This document shows positions 17,039 to 22,703 of a stretch of DNA of 22,703 bases, piece after piece. A model generated the notes under the pieces. That model was not told the DNA's origin. It saw only the letters and a program-made list of their open reading frames with translations, and ran no database searches. The first letter of the stretch is position 1; each line of letters opens with the position of its first letter. The stretch covers positions 1-22,703 of the forward strand of contig JAAYZQ010000439.1 in assembly GCA_012514775.1 (NCBI GenBank). The letters are read 5' to 3'. The stretch comes from Anaerolineaceae bacterium. GTDB lineage: Bacteria > Chloroflexota > Anaerolineae > JAAYZQ01. The translations under genes were made by a program, and so were the position numbers.

Positions 17039-17089
17039 CAGCCGATCCGGGAACCGGTCGATCGAAGGCAGAGCGACTGCCTCCGGCTG
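17039..17089. ncRNA. Candidate three-way-junction RNA element
   Basis: CAGCCG (17039-17044) pairs with CGGCTG (17084-17089), enclosing two hairpins: CCGG-GAA-CCGG (17047-17057) and AGGCAG-AGCGA-CTGCCT (17066-17082). The fold is possible from either strand. It lies 3' of the lipoprotein gene and downstream of a minus-strand extended -10 at 17144-17152, so it could be a 3' structure or part of a minus-strand small RNA. This is a base-pairing observation only; no known RNA family is recognised. Confidence 0.25.
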
Positions 17090-17143
17090 TACGATGGGTA
17101 ACCTGTTGTATCCCGCACGGTGCCGGGGCGGGTGACCAAGGAC

Positions 17144-17172
17144 ATTATAGCACGCGGCTTCAGGCCGTACAA
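17144..17172 (-). promoter_or_regulatory. Possible minus-strand extended -10 promoter
   Basis: On the minus strand TGC TATAAT (17152-17144) is a perfect extended -10. The -35 at 17-base spacing is TTGTAC, a poor match. The same ten bases TGCTATAATG form the promoter core of the lipoprotein gene on the other strand. No minus-strand gene lies immediately downstream, so any transcript would be a small or antisense RNA. Confidence 0.3.
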
Positions 17173-17176
17173 TAGG

Positions 17177-17202
17177 CTTTTGGTATTATCTTTTGGTATT
17201 AT
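17177..17202 (+). repeat. Tandem 13-bp direct repeat with extended -10-like cores
   Basis: Two perfect, directly abutting copies of CTTTTGGTATTAT (17177-17189 and 17190-17202). Each contains TGGTATTAT, a TGn extended -10 with five of six bases of TATAAT. No good -35 box is visible. The repeat lies 82 bp before the start of the metallopeptidase-like gene and is the best promoter candidate for the 17284-19032 pair. It could also be a regulator-binding repeat. Confidence 0.5.
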
Positions 17203-17207
17203 ATGGG

Positions 17208-17234
17208 GTACCCTGGGGCACCTCAGGGGTGTAC
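17208..17234 (+). promoter_or_regulatory. Inverted repeat, possible operator or leader hairpin
   Basis: GTAC followed by CCTG, and CAGG followed by GTAC after two extra bases, form an imperfect inverted repeat over 27 bases right after the tandem 13-bp repeat. If the extended -10 at 17197-17202 is used, the start site would fall near 17209, so this could be an operator at the start site or a 5' hairpin. Function is inferred. Confidence 0.3.
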
Positions 17235-17283
17235 ACTGCGAGGGTCTGGGAGCATGGCAAGGGCGAGAACCGGGGAGACGGCG

Positions 17284-17883
17284 ATGACCTGGCTGCGCGC
17301 CCGGGCCCGGCTGCTGCCCGGCGCGCTGGCACAGTCGCCCCTGTGGGTGCGGGATGTTTTCGACCACGCCTGGGCGCCCATGACCGCCCTGGCGCGGCAG
17401 ATGGCCCCATTGCCCACCGGCCTGTGGGGTTACCTCCTGGCATGTGAAGGCGGCTACCTGGCGGTATGCAACGGCCCGTCACGCTACGAGCCCGGCCCGG
17501 CCCAGCTCCGTGGGCGGCAGGTTGCCAACGTCGCCTTTGTGTCGATACAGGACCTGGCCCTGGACAACGAACAACCACTGCACGTCGTCGGCCACCTGGT
17601 CGACCACCACCTGGGCAACGGCGGCGCCGCCGAGGGCGAATGGCTTTCGGAGGGCGGGGGGCAGCGGCCCCGCTGGCGGGAAGCGGGTGCGCGGCTGGCC
17701 CCGCTCTACGCCCTGGGCTATGGGATCGATGCCGTGGCCAGGTCGAGCCCCCGGGACTATTTTGCCCAGTCCCTGGCCCTCTATTGCCGCGAGCGGCAGC
17801 GGCTGAACGTCGCCGACCCACAGATCGACAGGTGGCTGCGGTCCACGCTGTGGGATGACAGCTTTTGGCAAGCCAAGGGCTGA
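17284..17883 (+). CDS. ATLF-like zinc-metallopeptidase homologue lacking the catalytic Glu
   Basis: 199 residues. His100-Val-Val-Gly-His104 followed by LVDHHLG stands where anthrax-lethal-factor-type peptidases have HExGHxLD. DYFAQSLALY (Asp158-Tyr167) stands where that family has EYFAEAFALY, whose first acidic residue is the third zinc ligand. The tail RLNVADPQIDRWL fits the same fold. The catalytic Glu is valine here (codon GTC), so proteolysis by the usual mechanism is unlikely, although His100, His104 and Asp158 could still bind metal. No signal peptide is seen. ATG 17284 has GGGGAG six bases upstream and is preferred to upstream ATGs. The M24 peptidase gene follows after 21 bp and is probably co-transcribed. 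The family assignment rests on motif order, not on a search. Confidence 0.6.
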   Translation: MTWLRARARLLPGALAQSPLWVRDVFDHAWAPMTALARQMAPLPTGLWGYLLACEGGYLAVCNGPSRYEPGPAQLRGRQVANVAFVSIQDLALDNEQPLHVVGHLVDHHLGNGGAAEGEWLSEGGGQRPRWREAGARLAPLYALGYGIDAVARSSPRDYFAQSLALYCRERQRLNVADPQIDRWLRSTLWDDSFWQAKG

Positions 17884-17904
17884 GCCATGGAAGAAAGGAG
17901 AGAC

Positions 17905-19032
17905 ATGGTGGATCAACGAGTATACGCATCGAGGATTCGGGCGCTGCAAGAGCTTCAAAAGGCCCAGGGGCTGGACTGCGTGGCCCTGGTGCCCGGCGCC
18001 AACCTGCACTATTTCACCGGGTTGGCCAAGCACCTGAGCGAGCGCCCGCTGGTTGCCTTTTTCCCTGCCGAAGGGCAGCCGGCCCTGGCCCTGCCTGTGC
18101 TGGAGGTGCCAGGCGCCCGGGCCTTTTTGCCCGACGACGTTCAGCTTCTGTCCTACAGCGACGAGGAAGGGCACGAGCAGGTCTTTCACCAGGTGGCCGG
18201 CGCCCTGGGGTTGGCCCGGGAAGGGGTGTCGCTGGGCGTCGAGTACCTGGCCATGCGCCTGCTGGAGGCGCGCCGCATCGAGCAGGCCATGCCCGGCAGC
18301 AAGCTGCTGGCCACCGAGCCCTGGCTGCCCATCCTTCGCATGCGCAAGGACGAAGAGGAGATCGCCCTGATGCGCCGCGCCGTTGCCATCGCCGAGGCGG
18401 CCATGAACCGCCTGTTGGACGAGGGCGCCATTCGTGAGGGCCGGACGGAGCTGGAAGTGGCCTCTGACCTGCGCGTCGCCATGCTGCGCGAGGGCGGCGA
18501 GGAAGAAGCCTTCCAGCCCATCGTCGTCGCCGGGCCGAACTCGGCCTCGCCCCACGCGGGCCCCTCCGACCGGCCCCTGGCCCGCGGCGACCTGGTGACC
18601 ATCGACTGGGGCACGACCTGCCAGGGCTACCGCTCGGACATCACCCGCACCTACGTCCTGGGCGAGCCCACGCCCGAGATCGAGGGCATCTATGACGCCG
18701 TGCTGGCGGCCAACCAGGCAGGCAGGTTGGCTGCCCGGCCAGGCATGCCCGCCCAGGAGGTGGACCGCGCCGCCCGGCGGGCCATCACCCTCGCCGGTTA
18801 CGGGCCGCACTTCCTGCACCGCACCGGCCACGGCCTGGGGCTGGAAACCCACGAGCCGCCCTACATCGTGGAGGGCGAGCTGGAGATCCTGCAGCCGGGC
18901 ATGACCTTTACCGTCGAGCCGGGCGTTTATGTGCCGGGGCTTGGGGGCGTGCGCATCGAGGACGACGTGCTCGTCACCGAGGACGGGCGGGAGACGCTGA
19001 CAAGCCTGCCCCGGGAGCTGACGCGCCTGTAG
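17905..19032 (+). CDS. M24-family metallopeptidase (Xaa-Pro aminopeptidase/PepQ-like)
   Basis: 375 residues with the two-domain plan of prolidases: an N-terminal creatinase-like domain (about 1-130) and a C-terminal pita-bread domain. All five metal ligands are present: Asp234 (IDWG), Asp245 (SDITRT), His309 (TGHGLG), Glu338 (VEPGVY) and Glu352 (IEDDVLV). Enzymes of this family remove N-terminal residues preceding proline or split X-Pro dipeptides in the cytoplasm. AAAGGAG lies four bases before ATG 17905; ATG 17887 is in frame but less well placed. It is probably transcribed with the small metallopeptidase-like gene, and a terminator-like hairpin follows. Confidence 0.93.
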   Translation: MVDQRVYASRIRALQELQKAQGLDCVALVPGANLHYFTGLAKHLSERPLVAFFPAEGQPALALPVLEVPGARAFLPDDVQLLSYSDEEGHEQVFHQVAGALGLAREGVSLGVEYLAMRLLEARRIEQAMPGSKLLATEPWLPILRMRKDEEEIALMRRAVAIAEAAMNRLLDEGAIREGRTELEVASDLRVAMLREGGEEEAFQPIVVAGPNSASPHAGPSDRPLARGDLVTIDWGTTCQGYRSDITRTYVLGEPTPEIEGIYDAVLAANQAGRLAARPGMPAQEVDRAARRAITLAGYGPHFLHRTGHGLGLETHEPPYIVEGELEILQPGMTFTVEPGVYVPGLGGVRIEDDVLVTEDGRETLTSLPRELTRL

Positions 19033-19091
19033 CGTGCCGGCCGCCCCCCCCGGCAGCCCGCTCGACGAGGGAACGGTTAAAGATGTGAAAG

Positions 19092-19130
19092 CTGAGGCCA
19101 CTGATGGCTCGTGAGCGTCAGTGGCCTCGG
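19092..19130 (+). terminator. Terminator-like hairpin after the M24 peptidase gene
   Basis: GAGGCCACTGA (19094-19104) and TCAGTGGCCTC (19118-19128) form an 11-bp perfect stem, extended by two outer pairs (one wobble), around a 13-base loop that contains a small CTC/GAG pairing. Only TTT follows on the plus strand, so termination may be moderate. It separates the peptidase pair from the glycan genes. Confidence 0.6.
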
Positions 19131-19185
19131 TTTGCTCGGTGGTTCAGCGCGCCAAGCGTCCAGGTAGATATTCCACGCCGCCGTC

Positions 19186-19214
19186 TTGACAGGCGCCCCG
19201 AAGCGTGTTAAAAT
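19186..19214 (+). promoter_or_regulatory. Promoter of the EPS-type regulator and glycan genes
   Basis: A perfect TTGACA (19186-19191), a 17-base spacer and TAAAAT (19209-19214) preceded by TGT, an extended -10. The predicted start is near 19221, giving a leader of about 44 bases before GTG 19265. This is the strongest promoter seen in the window. Confidence 0.8.
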
Positions 19215-19227
19215 TCAGCCTCTGAAT
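19213..19227 (+). promoter_or_regulatory. Palindromic operator candidate at the start site
   Basis: ATTCAG-CCT-CTGAAT is a perfect 6-bp inverted repeat that overlaps the last bases of the -10 box and covers the predicted transcription start. The first gene downstream is a winged-helix repressor-type protein, so autoregulation through this site is a natural inference. Confidence 0.5.
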
Positions 19228-19264
19228 ATTGCTGCTCGTGCCCGTTTCGAAAGGGAGGGATGGG

Positions 19265-19753
19265 GTGTCAAGCGACCTGGATCGCCGTCTCCTGGAGGCA
19301 ATCGAAGAGAACCCGGATACGACCCAGGCGAGCCTGGCGTCCCAGTTGGGTGTCGCCGTGGGGAGCATCAACTGGTATCTGAAGCGCCTGATCCGCAAGG
19401 GCTACGTCAAGGTCACGCACCTGCAGCGCCGCAAGCTCAAGTACTTTGTCACGCCCCAGGGGCTCGCGGTCAAGGCCCGCCTGACGTCGCAGTATATGGA
19501 AGCGTCGCTGCAGGTCTATCGCGAGCTGCGCGAGTCGGCGAGGGACGTACTGATGGGACTCGAACAGGCCGGCTATGACGAGGTACACATCGACGGCGGC
19601 GGCGAAGCGCTCGAGATCCTCCGACTGACCTGTCTTGAGCACCGCGTCAGGGTCAGGTCACGAGCGACGGATGGAGTACCAAGCATTGCTGTTGAAGGAA
19701 CGCGATTTGTGGCGATCTGGCCGTCGCAGGCTCCAGCGGGGGACAGGCCTTGA
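19265..19753 (+). CDS. MarR-type winged-helix regulator of EPS-associated family
   Basis: 162 residues. The N-terminal winged helix (about 3-70) has a helix-turn-helix TQASLASQLGVAVGSINWYL, recognition helix and wing through KYFVTPQGLAVKARLT. The pattern closely resembles the EPS-associated MarR regulators found at the head of polysaccharide gene clusters. The C-terminal part (about 100-160) contains YDEVHIDGGGEALEILRLT, a remnant-like Rossmann segment that may sense a nucleotide or sugar nucleotide. Start GTG 19265 has GGGAGG six bases upstream. It sits directly upstream of three sugar-nucleotide genes, with a palindrome at its own promoter, so it probably controls the glycan operon and itself. 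Confidence 0.85.
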   Translation: MSSDLDRRLLEAIEENPDTTQASLASQLGVAVGSINWYLKRLIRKGYVKVTHLQRRKLKYFVTPQGLAVKARLTSQYMEASLQVYRELRESARDVLMGLEQAGYDEVHIDGGGEALEILRLTCLEHRVRVRSRATDGVPSIAVEGTRFVAIWPSQAPAGDRP

Positions 19754-19786
19754 GAAAGCGACGAGACCAAAGAAGGAGTATCATTC

Positions 19787-19816
19787 ATGCTTAGAGCAAG
19801 GCTGGGGGCGTCGTGA
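19787..19816 (+). CDS. Nine-codon minicistron overlapping the dehydrogenase start
   Basis: ATG 19787 encodes MLRARLGAS and stops at TGA 19814-19816. It has the best ribosome-binding site in the gap, AAGGAG eight bases upstream. Its stop overlaps the GTG start of the next gene as GTGA. Ribosomes ending here could re-start on the dehydrogenase gene, whose own GTG is preceded only by a G-run. Expression of the peptide is inferred. Confidence 0.4.
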   Translation: MLRARLGAS

Positions 19817-20838
19817 TCACCATCGGGCAGGTGGGCCTGGGAAGCTGGGGCCCGAATGTTCTTCGCAATTTTCAGAATCTACCAGGCAGCCGCGTCAAGA
19901 TTTGCTGTGATCTGGACGAGACGGCCCTGGCGCGCGTTCAGAGCCAGTATGCTGACATCGAGACCACCGCCGACTATGGCCGCTTGCTCGACGACGACGA
20001 GCTGGACGCCATCGTCGTCACGGCCTCGGCGCGAGCCCACTATGCCCTGGCCCGCGCTGCCCTGGAGCGAAACAAGCACGTCTTTGTCGAAAAACCGCTG
20101 GCCCTCCGCGTGGCCGAAGCCCGGGAGCTGGTGATGATTGCCCGCCAGCGGGACCGGCGGCTGATGGTTGGCCACCTGCTGCTCTACCATCCCGCTGTGC
20201 AGCATCTCAAGGCGAGCATTCGCGCCGGTGAGTTGGGAGAGCTACGCTACATCTATTCCCAACGCCTGAACCTGGGCCAGGTGCGACGCGACGAAAACGC
20301 CATGTGGAGCCTCGCCCCCCACGACATCTCGGTGGCCCTCTACTTGCTGGAGCAAGAGCCGGTGTCGGCCAGCGCCCAGGGCCGCGACTTTTTGCGAAGC
20401 GGCGTGGACGACCTCGCCTTCTTGACCATTAACTTTGCCGGTGGCCAACTGGCCCACTGCCACGTGAGCTGGCTGGACCCGCACAAGGTGCGGCGTCTTA
20501 CCGTAGTTGGCAGCCAGAAGATGGCCGTGTTCGACGACATGGCCCCCCGCGAAAAGCTCACGGTCTTTGACCAGGGGGTCGATTTTCCCAACGTCGGCTA
20601 TCCCGATCTGCACACCCTGCGCTTTGGCGACATTTACATCCCGCGCATCGACATGCGCGAACCGCTGCAGGTCGAGTGCCAGCATTTTGTCCAGTCGGTC
20701 GAGGACGGCACCACACCGCTGACCGATGGCCGCAACGGGCTGTCGGTGCTGCGCGTCCTGGCCGCAGCCCAGGAATCCCTGGAGCGAGGGGGCGTGCCGG
20801 TGGCGCTGGAAAGAATGGAGGAAGAGAGCACACCATGA
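19813..20838 (+). CDS. Gfo/Idh/MocA-family sugar-nucleotide dehydrogenase (WbpB/WlbA-like)
   Basis: 341 residues. The N-terminal Rossmann domain carries GLGSWGPNVLRNF in place of the usual GxGxxG region, followed by EKP (93-95) with Lys94. His170 lies in APHDISVAL, the usual general-acid position. The family member WbpB/WlbA oxidises C3 of UDP-N-acetylglucosaminuronic acid using NAD+, a step in making UDP-2,3-diacetamido uronic acids. The substrate is inferred from the next two genes, which encode matching acetyltransferase and aminotransferase steps. The GTG start matches the family N-terminus but has a poor ribosome-binding site. The stop overlaps the next start as ATGA. Confidence 0.88.
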   Translation: MITIGQVGLGSWGPNVLRNFQNLPGSRVKICCDLDETALARVQSQYADIETTADYGRLLDDDELDAIVVTASARAHYALARAALERNKHVFVEKPLALRVAEARELVMIARQRDRRLMVGHLLLYHPAVQHLKASIRAGELGELRYIYSQRLNLGQVRRDENAMWSLAPHDISVALYLLEQEPVSASAQGRDFLRSGVDDLAFLTINFAGGQLAHCHVSWLDPHKVRRLTVVGSQKMAVFDDMAPREKLTVFDQGVDFPNVGYPDLHTLRFGDIYIPRIDMREPLQVECQHFVQSVEDGTTPLTDGRNGLSVLRVLAAAQESLERGGVPVALERMEEESTP

Positions 20839-21581
20839 CGGAACCAAGCGTCGACGTCACTGCACAGTTGGGCGCGCGCTGCCAGCTCGGCCAGAACGTT
20901 GTGATTATGGCGGGGGTCCGGCTGGGCCAGGACGTGACCCTGGGACACAACGTCGTCATCCACGCAGGCACAGTCCTGGGCGATGGGGTGACCGTGGGCG
21001 ACAACAGCGTGCTCGGCCGCATGCCCAGGCCGGCCAAAACCAGCACGCTGAAGGCGACGGTTAACTTGCCGCCCCTGGAGGTGGGTCCGGGCACGACCAT
21101 CGGCAGCGGCGCGGTGCTGTACGCCGGCACCTTTCTGGGCGCCGACTGCCTCGTGGCCGACCAGTCCTTCATTCGTGAGAAGTGTACCATCGGCGACGCC
21201 GTGATTGTCGGGCGAGGCGTAACGGTGGAGAACGAGACGAGTATCGGCAGTCACGTCAAAATCCAGTCCCAGTCGTACATTACAGCCTGGACAACCATCG
21301 AGGATTACGTCTTTGTCGCCCCCTGCGTCGTGACCACCAACGATAACTATATGGGGCGCACCGAAGAGCGATTCAAATTTCGCAAGGGGCCGACCATCAG
21401 GCGCGGCGCCCGGGTGGGCGCCAACAGCACGCTGCTGCCCGGAGTGACCATAGGCCGCGAGGCCTTTGTGGCGGCCGGGTCCCTGGTCAGCCGAGACGTG
21501 CCCGACGCAACGCTGATCATGGGCAGCCCCGCGCGGCCGGTGCGGGCCGTGCCCGAGCGCGAATTCGCAGACAATCAATAG
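20835..21581 (+). CDS. Hexapeptide N-acetyltransferase (WbpD/WlbB-like)
   Basis: 248 residues of left-handed beta-helix repeats almost from the start ([20 protein letters not shown]), with the loop and C-terminal motifs of UDP-2-acetamido-3-amino-uronate N-acetyltransferases: [32 protein letters not shown], and [18 protein letters not shown]. Such trimeric enzymes use acetyl-CoA to acetylate the C3 amino group made by the neighbouring aminotransferase. At 248 residues it is longer than the compact members of the family, mainly in the N-terminal repeats. ATG 20835 overlaps the preceding TGA by the four-base ATGA, indicating coupled translation. The exact sugar is inferred from context. Confidence 0.88.
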   Translation: MTEPSVDVTAQLGARCQLGQNVVIMAGVRLGQDVTLGHNVVIHAGTVLGDGVTVGDNSVLGRMPRPAKTSTLKATVNLPPLEVGPGTTIGSGAVLYAGTFLGADCLVADQSFIREKCTIGDAVIVGRGVTVENETSIGSHVKIQSQSYITAWTTIEDYVFVAPCVVTTNDNYMGRTEERFKFRKGPTIRRGARVGANSTLLPGVTIGREAFVAAGSLVSRDVPDATLIMGSPARPVRAVPEREFADNQ

Positions 21582-21595
21582 GCAGTGGAGCAGAC

Positions 21596-22699
21596 ATGAA
21601 CATTCCTATCCTGGACCTGAGGGCCCAATACCGGGCCCACAAAGACGAGATCGACGCGGCCATCCTGGGCGTAGTGGAGAGCGGCCACTTTGTCCTGGGA
21701 CCCAACGTCAAGGCCCTGGAGAGCGAGATCGCGGCGTACGTCAGATGTGGCCACGCGGTGGGCGTCGCTTCGGGCACTGACGCGCTGCACTTGGCCCTGG
21801 TCGCGCTGGGCATCGGCCCCGGCGACGAGGTGATCACGACGCCCTTTACCTTTATTGCCACGGCAAGCACGATATCGCACACTGGTGCCACACCGGTGTT
21901 CGTCGACATCGACTCGGGCACCTTTAACCTGGATCCGGCGCTGGTGGAGGCGGCTATTTCGCCCCGGACCCGGGCCATCGTGCCCGTCCACCTGTTTGGG
22001 CAGATGGTCGGGATGCAGCCGATCCTGGAATTGGCCCGGCGGCGCGGCCTGAAGGTGATCGAGGACGCGGCGCAAGCCATCGGCGCCGACGAGAACGGCC
22101 AACGCGCCGGCTCCCTGGGCGACGCGGCGTGCTTCAGCTTTTACCCCACCAAGAACCTGGGTGCCTACGGCGATGGGGGCATGGTAACGACCAACGACCC
22201 AAATCTCGCGGAGCGGATCGACATGCTGCGGCGCCAGGGCAGCAAGAAAAAGTACCACAATGAGGTGCTGGGCTTTAACAGCCGCCTGGACGAGATCCAG
22301 GCCGCCCTGCTGCGGGTCAAGCTGCGCTACCTGGACGAGTGGGCCGCCGGCCGGCAGCGGGTGGCACAGCGCTATGGCGAGCTGCTCGCCGGGCTTCCGG
22401 TGCAGACACCCTACCAGCGGCCGGGCGCGTGCCACGTCTATCACCAATACACTATCCGGGCGCCGCGCCGAGACGAACTGCGAGCGCATCTTAAAGAGCA
22501 GGGGATCGGCACCATGCTGTACTACCCGGTGCCCCTGCACCGGCTGCCGCTGTACGAGGAACTGGGTTACCAAGAAGGCCGCCTGCCGGAGAGCGAACAG
22601 GCGGCGCGTGAGGTCATCTCGCTGCCGATATATCCGGAGCTGACGGTCGAGCAGGTGCAAGAGATCGCTTCCGCCATCCGGGAGTTCTACAACCAGTGA
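21596..22699 (+). CDS. DegT/DnrJ/EryC1-family aminotransferase (WbpE/WlbC-like)
   Basis: 367 residues, PLP-dependent. The Schiff-base lysine is Lys186 in [14 protein letters not shown], and Asp157 in [10 protein letters not shown] contacts the pyridine nitrogen. Other family marks are [18 protein letters not shown] near residue 130 and [14 protein letters not shown]. The protein is full length for the family. It would transfer an amino group from glutamate to the 3-keto sugar nucleotide made by the dehydrogenase two genes upstream. GTGGAG lies five bases before ATG 21596, and the gap to the acetyltransferase gene is 14 bp. The stop codon is four bases from the window edge, so further glycan genes are likely to follow. 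Confidence 0.93.
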   Translation: MNIPILDLRAQYRAHKDEIDAAILGVVESGHFVLGPNVKALESEIAAYVRCGHAVGVASGTDALHLALVALGIGPGDEVITTPFTFIATASTISHTGATPVFVDIDSGTFNLDPALVEAAISPRTRAIVPVHLFGQMVGMQPILELARRRGLKVIEDAAQAIGADENGQRAGSLGDAACFSFYPTKNLGAYGDGGMVTTNDPNLAERIDMLRRQGSKKKYHNEVLGFNSRLDEIQAALLRVKLRYLDEWAAGRQRVAQRYGELLAGLPVQTPYQRPGACHVYHQYTIRAPRRDELRAHLKEQGIGTMLYYPVPLHRLPLYEELGYQEGRLPESEQAAREVISLPIYPELTVEQVQEIASAIREFYNQ

Positions 22700-22703
22700 A
22701 AGC

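Larger units (their letters stand above)
16977..17283. other. 307-bp intergenic region with structured elements, no gene seen
   Basis: No credible coding sequence was found here. The region contains a perfect palindrome TGGCACTTGTGCCA (16985-16998) just after the lipoprotein stop, a foldable three-way element (17039-17089), a minus-strand TGCTATAATG (17143-17152), an AT-rich tandem repeat (17177-17202) and a GC-rich inverted repeat (17208-17234). The AT-rich part stands out against the GC-rich surroundings and probably holds the promoter of the downstream genes. No tRNA signature was found on either strand. Confidence 0.6.

Noticed and set aside
16977..17283. tRNA or other known RNA gene in the intergenic region
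   Set aside because: No T-loop, anticodon arm or acceptor-stem pattern was found on either strand.
17479..19101. Minus-strand open frame of 540 codons opposite the M24 peptidase
   Set aside because: The plus strand encodes an M24 enzyme with all metal ligands. The antisense translation shows no motif and has no good start signal.

Overview
The window is GC-rich and densely coded, and it reads as a chromosomal segment of a Chloroflexota bacterium, probably of the Anaerolineae type. This is an inference from gene style: very long multi-GAF hybrid kinases, a 7TM/PDZ-type kinase N-terminus, DUF4388-GTPase-roadblock modules, a DUF3048 lipoprotein with a Pro/Thr linker, and an EPS-type MarR regulator beside glycan genes. 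No rRNA, tRNA, CRISPR array or transposase was found.

Left block, minus strand (15456 down to 1 and beyond). Ten genes run head to tail with gaps under 100 bp or small overlaps, behind one good promoter (15542-15570). In transcription order they encode a DUF4388 protein, an MglA/COG2229-like small GTPase, a roadblock protein, an alpha/beta hydrolase, a V4R-domain protein, a left-handed beta-helix transferase-like protein, a homologue of cyanobacterial fatty acyl-ACP reductase with its catalytic cysteine, a response regulator with a degenerate GGDEF domain, a hybrid histidine kinase with nine GAF domains, and the N-terminal part of a second membrane sensor kinase. The first three form a recognisable GTPase switch, the middle four look like an acyl/lipid metabolic or sensing module, and the last three are phosphorelay proteins. 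The combination suggests a lipid- or aldehyde-linked signalling system that I do not recognise as described.

Middle block, plus strand (15637-19130). A lipoprotein with a DUF3048 domain has a near-consensus promoter divergent from the big operon. A 307-bp intergenic region follows, with a foldable RNA-like element, a minus-strand extended -10 and a tandem 13-bp repeat. Then come a small protein resembling anthrax-lethal-factor-type metallopeptidases but lacking the catalytic Glu, and an M24 aminopeptidase with all five metal ligands, closed by a terminator-like hairpin.

Right block, plus strand (19186-22699). An EPS-type MarR regulator has its promoter -10 and predicted start site covered by a perfect palindrome. 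It is followed by a WbpB/WlbA-like dehydrogenase, a WbpD/WlbB-like acetyltransferase and a WbpE/WlbC-like aminotransferase. Together these are the core of the pathway to UDP-2,3-diacetamido-2,3-dideoxyglucuronate-type sugars for surface glycans. A nine-codon minicistron with the best ribosome-binding site overlaps the start of the dehydrogenase gene.
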